Assembly: GCA_029863305.1 (NCBI GenBank)
Contig: JAOTVR010000004.1
Coordinates: 1 to 64,000, forward strand
Direction: 5' to 3'
DNA: 64,000 bases
Origin: Gammaproteobacteria bacterium
GTDB taxonomy: Bacteria > Pseudomonadota > Gammaproteobacteria > Steroidobacterales > Woeseiaceae
How positions within the stretch are numbered: position 1 is the stretch's first letter; each line of letters begins with the position of its first letter. This document shows, piece after piece, positions 46,536 to 57,631 of this stretch. Position numbers and translations under genes: made by a program. The notes below the pieces were generated by a model. That model searched no databases. It was not told the DNA's origin and saw only the letters and a program-made list of their open reading frames with translations.

Positions 46536-47261
46536 TCAGAGTTTGAACTCCTGTCCGAGATACACTTCTCGAACGTGGTGATTTTCGAGAATGTCTTCCG
46601 GTGATCCGGAAGCGATCAAACTTCCATCACTAAGTATATAGGCTCTACCGCAAATTCCGAGCGTTTCGCGGACATTATGGTCAGTGATCAGCACACCAAT
46701 CCCGCGCTCGCACAAGTGCTTGATAATGCGTTGAATATCGAGCACCGAAATCGGGTCGACGCCGGCGAAAGGTTCGTCCAGCAAAACGAACAAGGGATTT
46801 GCGGCGAGCGCCCGGGCGATCTCGACACGACGGCGCTCGCCGCCGGAAAGACTGATGCCTGGACTGGTACGCACATGACCGACATGTAGTTCATCCAGCA
46901 GGATTTCAAGTTCTTCTTCACGGCCGGCCGCATCCAGATCGTCGCGGTGCTCCAGGATTGCGAGTATGTTCTGTTCCACACTCAATTTGCGAAATATGGA
47001 TGCTTCCTGCGGCAGGTAGCCGAGCCCGAGCTTTGCGCGCCGATGCATCGGTTGCGCGGTCAGGTCCTGACCGTCGAGCAGGATTGTGCCGCTGTCAGGC
47101 GCAATCAAACCCACAATCATGTAAAACGCCGTGGTTTTGCCGGCACCGTTCGGGCCGAGCAGGCCGACGACTTCGCCGCTCTTGATTTCGAGTGACAGGC
47201 TCTTGACGACTTTGCGGAGTTTGAAGCTCTTGGAGATATCCTGGGCACTGAGGATACTCAT
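46536..47261 (-). CDS. lptB: LPS export ABC transporter ATP-binding protein LptB
   Basis: A 241-residue ATPase powering lipopolysaccharide extraction from the inner membrane with LptFG and LptC. Walker A is GPNGAGKTT, the signature is [15 protein letters not shown], Walker B is [14 protein letters not shown], and the switch His is in ITDHNV. The ATG overlaps the lptA stop (ATGA). lptF and lptG are not in the window. Confidence 0.97.
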   Translation of the reverse strand: MSILSAQDISKSFKLRKVVKSLSLEIKSGEVVGLLGPNGAGKTTAFYMIVGLIAPDSGTILLDGQDLTAQPMHRRAKLGLGYLPQEASIFRKLSVEQNILAILEHRDDLDAAGREEELEILLDELHVGHVRTSPGISLSGGERRRVEIARALAANPLFVLLDEPFAGVDPISVLDIQRIIKHLCERGIGVLITDHNVRETLGICGRAYILSDGSLIASGSPEDILENHHVREVYLGQEFKL

Positions 47262-47914
47262 CGAAGCACTTCCTCCGCGCCGGCATCTGTGTTGGGTTCG
47301 ACCTCGTCATTGTCGGGGGCGGCATCGGGGGTGACCGTTATCTTTACCTTTTCCTCACCGTTACCCGTGGATTGCGCGTTAATGCGCTGGTCCTTGATGT
47401 TATAGACGAGATAGTTCGATGCGATCTGATTGCCGCCTTCCATGATCACCGCATCGTTGGAGAATTCCACGACACCGGCGTCAAGGTCGTACTCCAGCCG
47501 GCCGGCTTGAGCGAAAGTCACCTCGTCGCTGCCAGGCCGTCGTAGCTCGAAGGTTGCGGGACTACCCTCTAGCGCCGCGAGTCGCAGCCGCGTGTCGGTA
47601 AAGCTGAGCTCCGCCGACTCACATTCGATGTGCCCCGCATCAACGTCTATGACGACATTGCCACTGAAATGCCAGACGCTGTCTTTGAAGTCGAGTTTGC
47701 TCGCGCGACCGATATCGGCCTCGATGTTGGTCGTGCCCTGCGACAGACGCAAACCACGGAACATCAGCATGGAACTCTTGCCGTCGTAGTCTGTGGAGTC
47801 TGCATCCAAAGAGATGGGCAGGCGCAGGTCACTGCTCTGCGCGAACGCAAGGGCGGGCAGGAGTAATAGCAAACAAAGAGTACGCGCTGTCATAGATGTC
47901 ACTGCTGCTGTCAC
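47258..47914 (-). CDS. lptA: LPS periplasmic bridge protein LptA
   Basis: A 218-residue periplasmic protein whose OstA-type beta-jellyroll bridges LptC to LptD. The signal peptide ([19 protein letters not shown]) is followed by [34 protein letters not shown] and further jellyroll strands up to [20 protein letters not shown] at 47914 overlaps the lptC stop (GTGA); the ATG at 47893 gives a tidier signal peptide. The last 30 residues are acidic and probably disordered, longer than in E. coli. Confidence 0.93.
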   Translation of the reverse strand: MTAAVTSMTARTLCLLLLLPALAFAQSSDLRLPISLDADSTDYDGKSSMLMFRGLRLSQGTTNIEADIGRASKLDFKDSVWHFSGNVVIDVDAGHIECESAELSFTDTRLRLAALEGSPATFELRRPGSDEVTFAQAGRLEYDLDAGVVEFSNDAVIMEGGNQIASNYLVYNIKDQRINAQSTGNGEEKVKITVTPDAAPDNDEVEPNTDAGAEEVLR

Positions 47915-48471
47915 GGGGCAAACTTGCCGCTGACATTCGATTTCAGTTGCACACGATTGTCCTTGAGTGATGCTAGCATGCCGGTCGCTGTCAGGCTGCG
48001 CGCGCCGATCCGAATCTGGACGCGCTCGTCAGTTTCCGCCAGGTAATTCTCCGGATCGATCTCCAGGTGCTGTGTGCGAATCTCCGTGTCATTGCCGGAG
48101 AAGCCCTCGCTGCTGACGGCGCGGACGTGGCCGTGTAACACGACGCGCTGCTGGTCTGCGTGTATCGTGGCCGAATCTGCATTGACGCTCCACGGTACAT
48201 CGCTTTGTGGCGAGTAATTGATCCGGACGTCGGTAAACGAAACGTGATCATCATCCTGTTGTTCGGCATACTCGGCCTGAAGCTCGTAGAGCAGCGCGCC
48301 ATCCGAGCCAGTACCGAGAATGCGTGCGGACTTCAGGTAATAGCCACGTTGTGCGGCATCAAATGCTGGCGTGTCGCCATTGTCACGCAGATTTGTTCGT
48401 GCGAGATACCAGCTGGCAATCGCACCGGCGGCAAGCGCTCCGATAATGACAATGTTACGCGGGCTTATCAC
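47911..48471 (-). CDS. lptC: LPS export inner-membrane protein LptC
   Basis: A 186-residue bitopic inner-membrane protein that receives LPS from LptB2FG and passes it to LptA. One N-terminal transmembrane helix (residues about 6-24, IVIIGALAAGAIASWYLA) is followed by a jellyroll: ADSATIHADQQRVVLHGHVRA, TEIRTQHLEIDPENYLAETDERVQI. ATG at 48471 overlaps the kdsC stop and its own stop overlaps lptA. Confidence 0.93.
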   Translation of the reverse strand: MISPRNIVIIGALAAGAIASWYLARTNLRDNGDTPAFDAAQRGYYLKSARILGTGSDGALLYELQAEYAEQQDDDHVSFTDVRINYSPQSDVPWSVNADSATIHADQQRVVLHGHVRAVSSEGFSGNDTEIRTQHLEIDPENYLAETDERVQIRIGARSLTATGMLASLKDNRVQLKSNVSGKFAP

Positions 48472-48977
48472 GTCGCAGTTTCGCTTTGGGCAGCCAGTAT
48501 CAGGTCACAAACCTCCCGTACCGCCCCGGAGCCGCCCGCGGCAGTAGTCGTGTGGTCGCAGTACTCGCGGACGACGGCCACGGCGTTCGCTACGGCAATC
48601 GAGAAGCCGACCGCCTGCAACAACGGCAGGTCCGGGATATCGTCGCCAACAAACGCACATTCTGCGACGCTGACGCCGAGCTCAGTGCCCAGTGTTTCAA
48701 GCGCAGCGACCTTGTCTCTACAGCCCTGAACGACGTGTTTTACGCCGAGTTCGGCCATGCGGTGATCGACGGCGCCCGACTGCCGGCCGCTGATCACGGC
48801 GACTTCGATTCCGGCATTGATCAGTCGGCGTACGCCGAAGCCATCCTGTGTATTGAAAGATTTCGACTCGACTCCGTCATCTGTCAGATAGAATCGCCCG
48901 TCCGTGAATACGCCGTCCACGTCAAAAGCGACCAGGCGAATCTGCGACAATGCAGTTGCGTTACCGGCTGTGTTCAC
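48468..48977 (-). CDS. kdsC: 3-deoxy-D-manno-octulosonate 8-phosphate phosphatase KdsC
   Basis: A 169-residue HAD phosphatase producing Kdo. The nucleophile motif is VAFDVDGVFTDG, then ISGRQSGAVDHRMAELGV and GDDIPDLPLLQAVG with the magnesium-binding Asps. The GTG at 48977 overlaps the kdsD stop as GTGA and gives the family length; reading further upstream only enters kdsD. Together with kdsD and waaA it supplies and transfers Kdo. Confidence 0.95.
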   Translation of the reverse strand: MNTAGNATALSQIRLVAFDVDGVFTDGRFYLTDDGVESKSFNTQDGFGVRRLINAGIEVAVISGRQSGAVDHRMAELGVKHVVQGCRDKVAALETLGTELGVSVAECAFVGDDIPDLPLLQAVGFSIAVANAVAVVREYCDHTTTAAGGSGAVREVCDLILAAQSETAT

Positions 48978-49957
48978 ATGATGCCTGCGCGAAAAAGGTC
49001 GTGAATATTCAGGGCGCCGATCAGTCGATTGTTTTCGTCGGCGACCAGCAACGACGTGATTTTGTTTTCCTCCATCAGGCGCACTGCTTCGACCGCCAGC
49101 ACATCGCTCGAGGTGGTCTTGCACTCCGTGTGCATGATTTCGCTCATTAGAGTCTTGTGCACGTCCACGCCGGCGTCCAATGCCCGTCGTAAGTCACCGT
49201 CCGTGAATATACCCAGTATTCGTTGCCGCTCGTCGATGATGGCCGTCATGCCAAGCCCCTTTTGCGACATCTCGATGAGGCCATCTCTGAGGCGCACAGT
49301 TGGCGCAACATGCGGGATGTCCGCATCGGTTCGCATGACGTCGGCGACGCGCAGGAGCAGGCGTTTGCCCAGGCTGCCGCTCGGATGAGACATAGCGAAG
49401 TCCTCGGCGGTAAAGCCGCGAGTCTTCAATAGTGCGACGGCCAGAGCATCGCCCATCGCGAGCGTGGCGGTTGTGCTGGCAGTGGGGGCCAGATTCAACG
49501 GGCATGCTTCCTCACTGACGCTGATGTCAAGGTGCGCGTCCGCAGATTTTGCGAGCGTCGAATTCGGATTGCCCGTCAATGACAAAAGCTTCGCTCCCAT
49601 TCGCTTGACCAGCGGCAGGATCGTGACAATCTCATCCGTCTCGCCGGAGTATGAGACAGCAAGCAGCACGTCCTGCCCCGTGATCATGCCGAGGTCTCCA
49701 TGGCTGGCTTCGGCGGGATGCATGAAGAAAGCCGGTGTGCCCGTGCTCGCCAATGTCGCGGCGATCTTGTTGCCGATGTGGCCCGATTTGCCCATGCCGG
49801 TGACGACGATCCGACCGGGCGTGTCCAGACATAGCTGGCAGGCGGCCACGAAGCTCGCATCCAGTCTGGTGCGAATGGATTCCACCGCCCGGGACTCGAT
49901 CGCGAGCACTTCGTCGGCCAAAGCAATCAGTTCGTCAGGTGTCAGCTCGAGCAGCAT
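48974..49957 (-). CDS. kdsD: Arabinose-5-phosphate isomerase KdsD
   Basis: A 327-residue isomerase converting ribulose-5-phosphate to arabinose-5-phosphate for Kdo. The SIS domain has VVTGMGKSGHIGNKIAATLASTGTPAFFMHPAEASHGDLGMI, SYSGETDEI and the histidine in AMSHPSGSLGKRLLL. Two CBS domains follow (residues about 205-327). Size and order match E. coli KdsD. It lies 18 bases after yrbG. Confidence 0.96.
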   Translation of the reverse strand: MLLELTPDELIALADEVLAIESRAVESIRTRLDASFVAACQLCLDTPGRIVVTGMGKSGHIGNKIAATLASTGTPAFFMHPAEASHGDLGMITGQDVLLAVSYSGETDEIVTILPLVKRMGAKLLSLTGNPNSTLAKSADAHLDISVSEEACPLNLAPTASTTATLAMGDALAVALLKTRGFTAEDFAMSHPSGSLGKRLLLRVADVMRTDADIPHVAPTVRLRDGLIEMSQKGLGMTAIIDERQRILGIFTDGDLRRALDAGVDVHKTLMSEIMHTECKTTSSDVLAVEAVRLMEENKITSLLVADENNRLIGALNIHDLFRAGIM

Positions 49958-49975
49958 TCGCGGCCTCAGTCGATG

Positions 49976-50953
49976 TCATTCAGGCATTCTAACGTTTTGC
50001 ATGACCACGTAGGTATCGTAGGCGACAAAAGCGAACAAAAGAGCAGCACCTTCGATTCTCGACAATTCACTCTTGCCGTCGTAATCGTACGTCATGGCGA
50101 ACAGTACAAGCGTGAACGCGACCATGACGAACACGTGCAGGGACAAAACCGATGGCGCCAGGGAGGACGGTGCGATTGTAGCTGCAACACCGATTACGGC
50201 GAGCAAATTGAAGATATTCGAACCGACGATGTTGCCGATCGCGAGACCGTATTCGCCTTTCATCGCACTGACCAGTGACACGGCAAGCTCGGGCAAACTG
50301 GTGCCAAACGCGACCAGCAGGATGCCGATGACAACTTCGCTCACGCCGATCAATCGTGCGATTTCGATCGATCCGTCGACCAGCAGTTGCGCACCGATCA
50401 GCAATGTGACCAGCCCGACCAGCAGCCAGAATATGGCCATGCGCATTGACACGTTAGCCGGGATTTCGGCCTCGAAGTCCATCTTGATCGGGTCGCTGGG
50501 CGCGGATCGCACCCCAAGGCGGGCCAGCCAGATCATTACAATCACCAGTCCCGTCAACATGACGATGCCGTCGATCCGGCTAAGATGGGAGTCGAGGAAG
50601 AGCGAAACGGTCAACAAGGATACGGCAAGCAAGGCCGGCATTTCGCGCCGCAGGGTAGCAGAACGAAGCTGAATCGGGCGAATGACCGCAACGCAGCCGA
50701 GTACCAGGCCCACGTTGACGATGTTGGAGCCAATCGCGTTGCCGATTGCCAGCCCGGGCTCGCCGCGAACAGATGCGACAACCGAGACGAGAATCTCCGG
50801 GGCAGAGGTTGCAAATGCCACGATGGTCAGGCCGATCAGCAGCGGCGCAATGCCCAAATTGCGCGCCGTCGCTGCTGCGCCGTGAACAAATCGGTCGGCG
50901 CCCCAGATCAGGAGCACAAGTCCGGCTATGACTTCGAGCAAATTTTCAAGCAT
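49976..50953 (-). CDS. yrbG: Calcium/sodium antiporter YrbG
   Basis: A 325-residue inner-membrane cation/Ca2+ exchanger. Two homologous halves each hold a CaCA alpha repeat: GLTIVAFATSAPEILVS...GNAIGSNIVNVGLVLG and GILLVAFGTSLPELAVSLVSAMKGEYGLAIGNIVGSNIFNLLAVIG, with the ion-binding Glu in each. About ten transmembrane helices. It is first in the kds-lpt cluster, as in E. coli, and divergent from ibaG-murA. Confidence 0.95.
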   Translation of the reverse strand: MLENLLEVIAGLVLLIWGADRFVHGAAATARNLGIAPLLIGLTIVAFATSAPEILVSVVASVRGEPGLAIGNAIGSNIVNVGLVLGCVAVIRPIQLRSATLRREMPALLAVSLLTVSLFLDSHLSRIDGIVMLTGLVIVMIWLARLGVRSAPSDPIKMDFEAEIPANVSMRMAIFWLLVGLVTLLIGAQLLVDGSIEIARLIGVSEVVIGILLVAFGTSLPELAVSLVSAMKGEYGLAIGNIVGSNIFNLLAVIGVAATIAPSSLAPSVLSLHVFVMVAFTLVLFAMTYDYDGKSELSRIEGAALLFAFVAYDTYVVMQNVRMPE

Positions 50954-50965
50954 AAATAAACGGTG

Positions 50966-52591
<1,626 letters not shown>

Positions 52592-52603
52592 CGCCCGGCC
52601 GCG

Positions 52604-53683
52604 CTACTCAGCCGTAACAGGCCGTTCCGCCGCAATAACGGTCGTCGCAAATTCCTCGCCTTCGCGAAGGCCGACGATCTTGACCTCGTCACCCGGATTC
52701 GTACCGGCAGCCAGCAGTCTTGCCTGGCGCTGCGAGAATATCGGGTCTCCGTTAATCGAAAGAACGACATCTCCCCGCTGCAACCCGGCATTGGCAGCCG
52801 GACCACCTTCGTACACGTCGCCGAGCAATATGCCGATATTCCCGTCAATGCCCATGGCGGCTCGCTCGGCGTTCGTCAGGTCATCGGGCTCCGCCAGCCC
52901 CAGCCAGCCGCGAATAACGCGACCGTGAATCTTGATTTCGGCGACGACGCCCCGAACCAGATCGACGGGAATGGCGAAACCGATACCTTCGGTCCCTGCA
53001 TCCTGCGCAAGCACGGCCGTATTGATACCCACCAACTCACCTTCGACATTGATCAAGGCGCCACCGGAGTTGCCGGCGTTGATCGCTGCGTCAGTCTGAA
53101 TGAAATTCTCAAATGTCGTCAAATTCAACAAGCCACGCCCGGTGGCGCTGACGATGCCTTGTGTCACGGATTTTGTCAGGCCGTAGGGATTCCCGATCGC
53201 CAAGACGACATCACCGATACGCAGTTGCGCCGAATTGCCGATGCGTATCGCGGGCAATGTGCCGAGATCGACCTTGAGCAAAGCGAGATCGGTCTCTGCG
53301 TCGACGCCGACGACTTCAGGTGTGGCAATTTGGCCGTCCGATAACTGCACGCGTATTTCCGCGGCCTCTCCAATTACGTGGTAGTTCGTGACCAGATACC
53401 CTTCACGATCAATAACCACCGCCGATCCGAAACTCGTCTCGACGCGGAATCGAGTCCTCTCCTCGAGCGACGGGTTGTCCTCGACCAGCCGCTTCGTATA
53501 GATGCTCGCGACAGCCGGCGCGCTGATATCAACGGCATCCGCATAGCTGGCGGCCGCGCCCGTGCCGCGCAGGCCGATCGTCGGCAGCAGGTCAGGCCGG
53601 ACCAGCACGACCAGAAATGCGACGGCCAGTCCGACGACGATCGACTGCGTGACGAATAGCAATGCTGATTTCAAATCCGTCAA
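52604..53683 (-). CDS. degS: DegS-like membrane-anchored serine protease (AlgW/DegS family)
   Basis: A 359-residue HtrA protease with a single N-terminal transmembrane anchor (residues about 7-29) rather than a cleaved signal. The catalytic triad is in TNYHVIGEA (His), ETDLALLK (Asp) and INAGNSGGALIN (Ser). One PDZ domain follows (about 260-350, GILLGDVYEGGPAANAGLQRGDVVLSING). One PDZ plus anchor matches DegS/AlgW, which starts sigma-E release by cutting the anti-sigma factor. No rpoE or rseA is in the window. ATG at 53683. Confidence 0.9.
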   Translation of the reverse strand: MTDLKSALLFVTQSIVVGLAVAFLVVLVRPDLLPTIGLRGTGAAASYADAVDISAPAVASIYTKRLVEDNPSLEERTRFRVETSFGSAVVIDREGYLVTNYHVIGEAAEIRVQLSDGQIATPEVVGVDAETDLALLKVDLGTLPAIRIGNSAQLRIGDVVLAIGNPYGLTKSVTQGIVSATGRGLLNLTTFENFIQTDAAINAGNSGGALINVEGELVGINTAVLAQDAGTEGIGFAIPVDLVRGVVAEIKIHGRVIRGWLGLAEPDDLTNAERAAMGIDGNIGILLGDVYEGGPAANAGLQRGDVVLSINGDPIFSQRQARLLAAGTNPGDEVKIVGLREGEEFATTVIAAERPVTAE

Positions 53684-53747
53684 ACTAAATTCCTTTGAAA
53701 ATCAGAGGGAAACGTGACTCCGCTGGCTAACTTCGATGTGGCGCGTG

Positions 53748-53753
53748 TATAAT
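53748..53753 (+). promoter_or_regulatory. Possible -10 element of the petABC promoter
   Basis: A perfect TATAAT sits about 160 bases before petA on the plus strand, preceded by TG. The -35 region (TGGCTA at 18 bases) is weak. It is the best promoter signal in the degS-petA gap of 229 bases. Confidence 0.35.
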
Positions 53754-53912
53754 GCGCGGCTGTTACGCACCAAGGTTGGGAACAGGTGTCATCCTGACGC
53801 CAAATCCGGCCTGCTGCAAATCTACCAATATCGATACAAAGCATAATAAAACGCGCTGACAAAGAGGCCTCGATAGCAAACCTTTTTTCAGCCGGGTGTA
53901 TGGGAGTGCCTG

Positions 53913-54509
53913 ATGAACGAAGACGACGTTGATCGCATCGATCGCAACAGACGTCATTTTCTAACCGTAGCCACCGCAGTGACTGGAGCCGTCGGTGTTG
54001 GGTTTGTTGCGGTTCCATTTCTGTCTTCGTTGAAGCCAAGCGCGCGAGCGCAGGCGCTCGGAGCACCGGTGGAAGTGCCGATAGGCTCGATGCAACCCGG
54101 TGAGATGGTGCGCGTGTTGTGGCGCGGCAGATTGGTGTTCGTACTGCGACGCAGCGAAGCCATGATGGCGCGCCTGCCCGAGAGTCTCGCGGATCTCAGG
54201 GATCCGAATTCCGAGGTGGCCGAGCAGCAACCCGACTATGCGGCCAATGAAACCCGTTCGGTCAATCCCGAATTCCTTGTCGTCGAGGGATCCTGCACGC
54301 ATCTCGGCTGTGCGCCGCTCGAGGACTTCGAGGTGCGGCCCGCCGAGAATTGGGCTGGCGGCTTTTTCTGCCCCTGCCACGGCTCGAAATTCGATCTCGC
54401 CGGGCGTGTCTATAAGGGTGTTCCGGCACCGACTAACCTGCGGGTTCCGCCGCACCGATTTGTCAGGGACGACCTGATCCTGATCGGTCAGGATACGGGA
54501 GCAGCATAA
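53913..54509 (+). CDS. petA: Ubiquinol-cytochrome c reductase Rieske iron-sulfur subunit
   Basis: A 198-residue Rieske protein of the bc1 complex. A twin-arginine start (RNRRHFLTVATAVTGAVGVGFVAVPFL) serves as uncleaved membrane anchor. The 2Fe-2S site is CTHLGC and CPCHGS with two Cys and two His ligands. GGGAG lies six bases before the ATG at 53913. First gene of petABC; its stop overlaps the petB ATG (TAATG). Confidence 0.96.
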   Translation: MNEDDVDRIDRNRRHFLTVATAVTGAVGVGFVAVPFLSSLKPSARAQALGAPVEVPIGSMQPGEMVRVLWRGRLVFVLRRSEAMMARLPESLADLRDPNSEVAEQQPDYAANETRSVNPEFLVVEGSCTHLGCAPLEDFEVRPAENWAGGFFCPCHGSKFDLAGRVYKGVPAPTNLRVPPHRFVRDDLILIGQDTGAA

Positions 54510-55759
54510 TGGCAAGAATCGAAGCGGAGGTAGGCAAACCTCAGGGCGGCTTGATGAAGTGGATCGATGATCGCTTTCCGTTCACGGAGACGATGAAGTA
54601 CCACGCCACAGAATATTATGCCTCCAAGAATTTCAACTTTTGGTACGTGTTCGGCGTGCTCGCATTTGTCGTATTGGCAATTCAGCTCATCACCGGCATT
54701 TTCCTCACGATGAATTACAAGCCGGCGGCCGCTGAAGCATTTGCCTCGGTCGAATACATCATGCGAGACGTCGAGTGGGGCTGGCTGATTCGCTACATGC
54801 ATTCCACCGGTGCCTCGTTCTTTTTCATTGTCGTCTACCTGCACATGTTTCGTGCGATGTTGTATGGCTCATACAAGAAGCCGCGTGAGTTGATCTGGAT
54901 CATCGGCATGATGATCTTCTTCGTACTCATGGCAGAAGGATTCGCGGGCTACTTGCTCCCCTGGGGCCAGATGTCGTACTGGGGCGCCCAGGTCATCATC
55001 TCGTTGTTCGGCGCGATACCCGGTATCGGGGAAGCGCTTGTCGAAATCATACGCGGCGACTACTCGATCTCCGACATCACGCTCAACCGTTTCTTTGCGC
55101 TGCACGTCATTGTGTTGCCTTTGGCGCTCATCGGCCTGGTCTTCGTGCACATCGTTGCGCTTCACGAAGTTGGGTCGAACAACCCGGATGGCATCGAGAT
55201 CAAAGAGAATAAAGGACCCGACGGTGTCCCACTCGATGGCATCGCTTTCCATCCGTATCACACGAGCAAAGACCTCGTCGCGATCATCGTGTTTCTCATG
55301 ATCTTCTCGGCGGTTGTATTTTTCGCCCCGGATATGGGTGGTTATTTCCTCGAGCATGCGAACTTCGAACCGGCCAACCTGACGGCGACTCCGGAGCATA
55401 TTGCGCCGGTCTGGTACTTCACGCCGTTCTACGCGATTCTTCGGGCGGTTCCCGACAAGCTGTGGGGCTTCATATTGTTCGTCCTCGCAGTTCTGTTACC
55501 GGTATTCTTGCCGTGGCTCGATCGGGCGCGCGTCAAGTCCATCCGCTATCGCGGCTGGATCTACAAGTCGGCGCTAACCATGTTTGTCGTGACATTCCTG
55601 TCGCTGGGCTGGCTCGGAACTCAACCGGCAGAAGATATCTATGTCCTGGCCGCGAGGATCTTCTCGGTGCTCTACTTCGCGTTTTTTCTGTTGATGCCGT
55701 ATTACACGACGATTGACAAAACGAAGCCCGTGCCGGACAGGGTGGTCTACCATGGATAA
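54509..55759 (+). CDS. petB: Cytochrome b subunit of the bc1 complex
   Basis: A 416-residue eight-helix membrane protein with two b hemes that oxidises ubiquinol. Heme His pairs lie in RYMHSTGASFFFIVVYLHMFR and RFFALHVIVLPLALIGLVFVHIVALHEVGSNNPDG. The quinol site has the PEWY-type motif as PVWY near the third quarter (ATPEHIAPVWYFTPFYAILRAVP). It starts on the petA stop and runs eight bases into petC. Confidence 0.97.
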   Translation: MARIEAEVGKPQGGLMKWIDDRFPFTETMKYHATEYYASKNFNFWYVFGVLAFVVLAIQLITGIFLTMNYKPAAAEAFASVEYIMRDVEWGWLIRYMHSTGASFFFIVVYLHMFRAMLYGSYKKPRELIWIIGMMIFFVLMAEGFAGYLLPWGQMSYWGAQVIISLFGAIPGIGEALVEIIRGDYSISDITLNRFFALHVIVLPLALIGLVFVHIVALHEVGSNNPDGIEIKENKGPDGVPLDGIAFHPYHTSKDLVAIIVFLMIFSAVVFFAPDMGGYFLEHANFEPANLTATPEHIAPVWYFTPFYAILRAVPDKLWGFILFVLAVLLPVFLPWLDRARVKSIRYRGWIYKSALTMFVVTFLSLGWLGTQPAEDIYVLAARIFSVLYFAFFLLMPYYTTIDKTKPVPDRVVYHG

Positions 55760-56504
55760 GTCAAAGATGTTTAGCAGGCTCGTTGCCGTCGTTGCGCTGT
55801 TGGCGGCTACCGAGGGTTTTGCGTCAGGCGGGGGAGCGCAGCTCGATGCGGCGGACATTGACCCGGGTAATATTTCGTCGCTGCAACGCGGCGCGCGTAA
55901 TTTCATCAACTACTGTTCGGGGTGTCATTCGGCCCAATACGTGCGCTTCAATACGATCGGCAAGTACCTTGAGCTGTCTGAAGAGCAGTTGGTCGATAAC
56001 CTGATGTTCAACGCCGACAAGACCTTCGAGACCATCAAGGCATCGATGCCGGCGGCGGACGCAGCGCGCTGGTACGGAACCGCGCCACCAGACCTGTCGC
56101 TGATGGCGAGGGCGAAGGGCGCTGATTACGTTTACAACTTTCTGCGCGGATTCTATCTGGACCCGGCAAGTCCAACCGGTGTCGATAACCTCGTTCTGGC
56201 AGGCACCAGCATGCCGAACGTATTGTGGGAGTTGCAGGGCTATCAGAGCGCCGTCTTTACCGAGCATACGGTTGACGGTGTAACGTCGCGCGAGTTCGAG
56301 GGCTTCGAACATGTCACGGCAGGAACGCTCGACGCGGAAGACTTTGACGAGTTCGTGCGTGATACCGTCAATTTCCTCGCGTATATCGCCGAACCGATTC
56401 GATCCGATCGGCGCAAGCTCGGTGTCTGGGTGCTGATGTATCTGATTGTTTTCGGGATCATCGCGCTAATGCTGAAAAAACAAATCTGGAAGGACGTCAA
56501 ATAA
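55752..56504 (+). CDS. petC: Cytochrome c1
   Basis: A 250-residue c-type cytochrome of the bc1 complex passing electrons to soluble cytochrome c. It has a signal peptide (MDKSKMFSRLVAVVALLAATEGFA), the heme motif CSGCH, and probable heme Met in AGTSMPNVLW, then a C-terminal membrane anchor (VWVLMYLIVFGIIALML). The ATG at 55752 lies inside the end of petB. Its stop overlaps the sspA start (TAATG). Confidence 0.96.
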   Translation: MDKSKMFSRLVAVVALLAATEGFASGGGAQLDAADIDPGNISSLQRGARNFINYCSGCHSAQYVRFNTIGKYLELSEEQLVDNLMFNADKTFETIKASMPAADAARWYGTAPPDLSLMARAKGADYVYNFLRGFYLDPASPTGVDNLVLAGTSMPNVLWELQGYQSAVFTEHTVDGVTSREFEGFEHVTAGTLDAEDFDEFVRDTVNFLAYIAEPIRSDRRKLGVWVLMYLIVFGIIALMLKKQIWKDVK

Positions 56505-57133
56505 TGGCAGTAATCGCCAACAGACGCTCCGTGATGACCCTGTTTTCGCGACCGACTGACATACACAGTCATCGGACACGGCTGGTCCTTGCTGAGAAGA
56601 ACATCAACATCGAAATCGCAAGCGTCATGGGCAGTGAGTTGCCCGAGGACCTCATGGATCTGAATCCGTATCATTCGGTGCCGACCCTGGTCGACCGCGA
56701 CCTCACTCTGTACGATTCGCGCGTCATCATCGAATATCTCGATGAACGATTCCCGCATCCGCCGCTTATGCCGGTTGACCCGGTCATGCGCGCGCAGTTT
56801 CGACTGGCGTTATTTCGCATCGAGACGGACTGGTATTCGATTGCCGAGGAGTCCGAAGCCGTTGCTGACGGCAAGCTCAGCAGCAAGTCGCGCAAGCTCC
56901 TGCGTGAGAGCATCCTGCAAAGCACCGAGTTATTCGGCGCCAGGCCGTACTTCCTCAGCGACGAATTCTCACTCGTCGACGCGACGATCGCGCCGATTCT
57001 GTGGCGACTGCCGGTCTACGGGATTGATCTCGGCAATGCGGCAGGTGCGATTGAGGACTACATGAAGCGTGTGTTTGCGCGCCGGTCATTCCAGCAAAGC
57101 CTGACCGAACTCGAGCAGGAAATGCGGCTGTAA
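56504..57133 (+). CDS. sspA: Stringent starvation protein A
   Basis: A 209-residue glutathione-S-transferase-fold protein that binds RNA polymerase and does not act as a transferase. It has MTLFSRPTDIHSHRTRLVLAEKNINIEI, LNPYHSVPTLVDRDLTLYDSRVIIEYLDERFPHPPLMPVDP and a helical C-terminal domain. It is joined to petC by a one-base stop/start overlap. The petABC-sspA-sspB order is a gammaproteobacterial arrangement. Confidence 0.95.
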   Translation: MAVIANRRSVMTLFSRPTDIHSHRTRLVLAEKNINIEIASVMGSELPEDLMDLNPYHSVPTLVDRDLTLYDSRVIIEYLDERFPHPPLMPVDPVMRAQFRLALFRIETDWYSIAEESEAVADGKLSSKSRKLLRESILQSTELFGARPYFLSDEFSLVDATIAPILWRLPVYGIDLGNAAGAIEDYMKRVFARRSFQQSLTELEQEMRL

Positions 57134-57218
57134 AGCCAAGTTATGTCACTTTCCCTGCAGAAATCGTAAACAGTGGTAAGCTACAGCCGGTGTAATCTAT
57201 AACCGGGACTCGCAAGCG

Positions 57219-57617
57219 TTGAGTAATCCCAGCCGTTCAAAAAGACCGTATTTGATTCGCGCCATGCATGAGTGGATGGGCGACAATGGACATACGCCGC
57301 ACATCGTCGTCGATGCGTCGGTAGATGGTGTCAGCGTGCCGCTCGAACACGTCAAAGATGGCAAGATTATTCTGAATATCAGCGAAACCGCTGCTCACAA
57401 CCTGAAACTAAGCAATGATGCCGTGAGCTTTCGAGCGCGGTTTTCCGGCGTGCCGTACGACGTCTGGGTACCCATGAAGTCGGTCCTGGGCATCTACGCC
57501 AGAGAGACGGGGCAGGGCATGATCTTCTCGCACGATTCGGACACAACGGAGCAGAAGGTTCGGGATAACGAAATCGAGTCGACGCGCAGCCGCCCGCACC
57601 TCAAAGTCGTCAAGTAA
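57219..57617 (+). CDS. sspB: ClpXP adaptor SspB
   Basis: A 132-residue adaptor that carries ssrA-tagged peptides to ClpXP. The folded domain spans about residues 8-100 (RPYLIRAMHEWMGDNGHTPHIVVDA, IILNISETAAHNLKL, ARFSGVPYDVWVP). A flexible linker follows, and the last residues RPHLKVVK are the ClpX-docking tail (RPxLxVVK in E. coli). The start is a TTG at 57219 with GGGA upstream. The 85-base gap after sspA could hold a promoter. Confidence 0.95.
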   Translation: MSNPSRSKRPYLIRAMHEWMGDNGHTPHIVVDASVDGVSVPLEHVKDGKIILNISETAAHNLKLSNDAVSFRARFSGVPYDVWVPMKSVLGIYARETGQGMIFSHDSDTTEQKVRDNEIESTRSRPHLKVVK

Positions 57618-57631
57618 GGTCGTACGCAGAC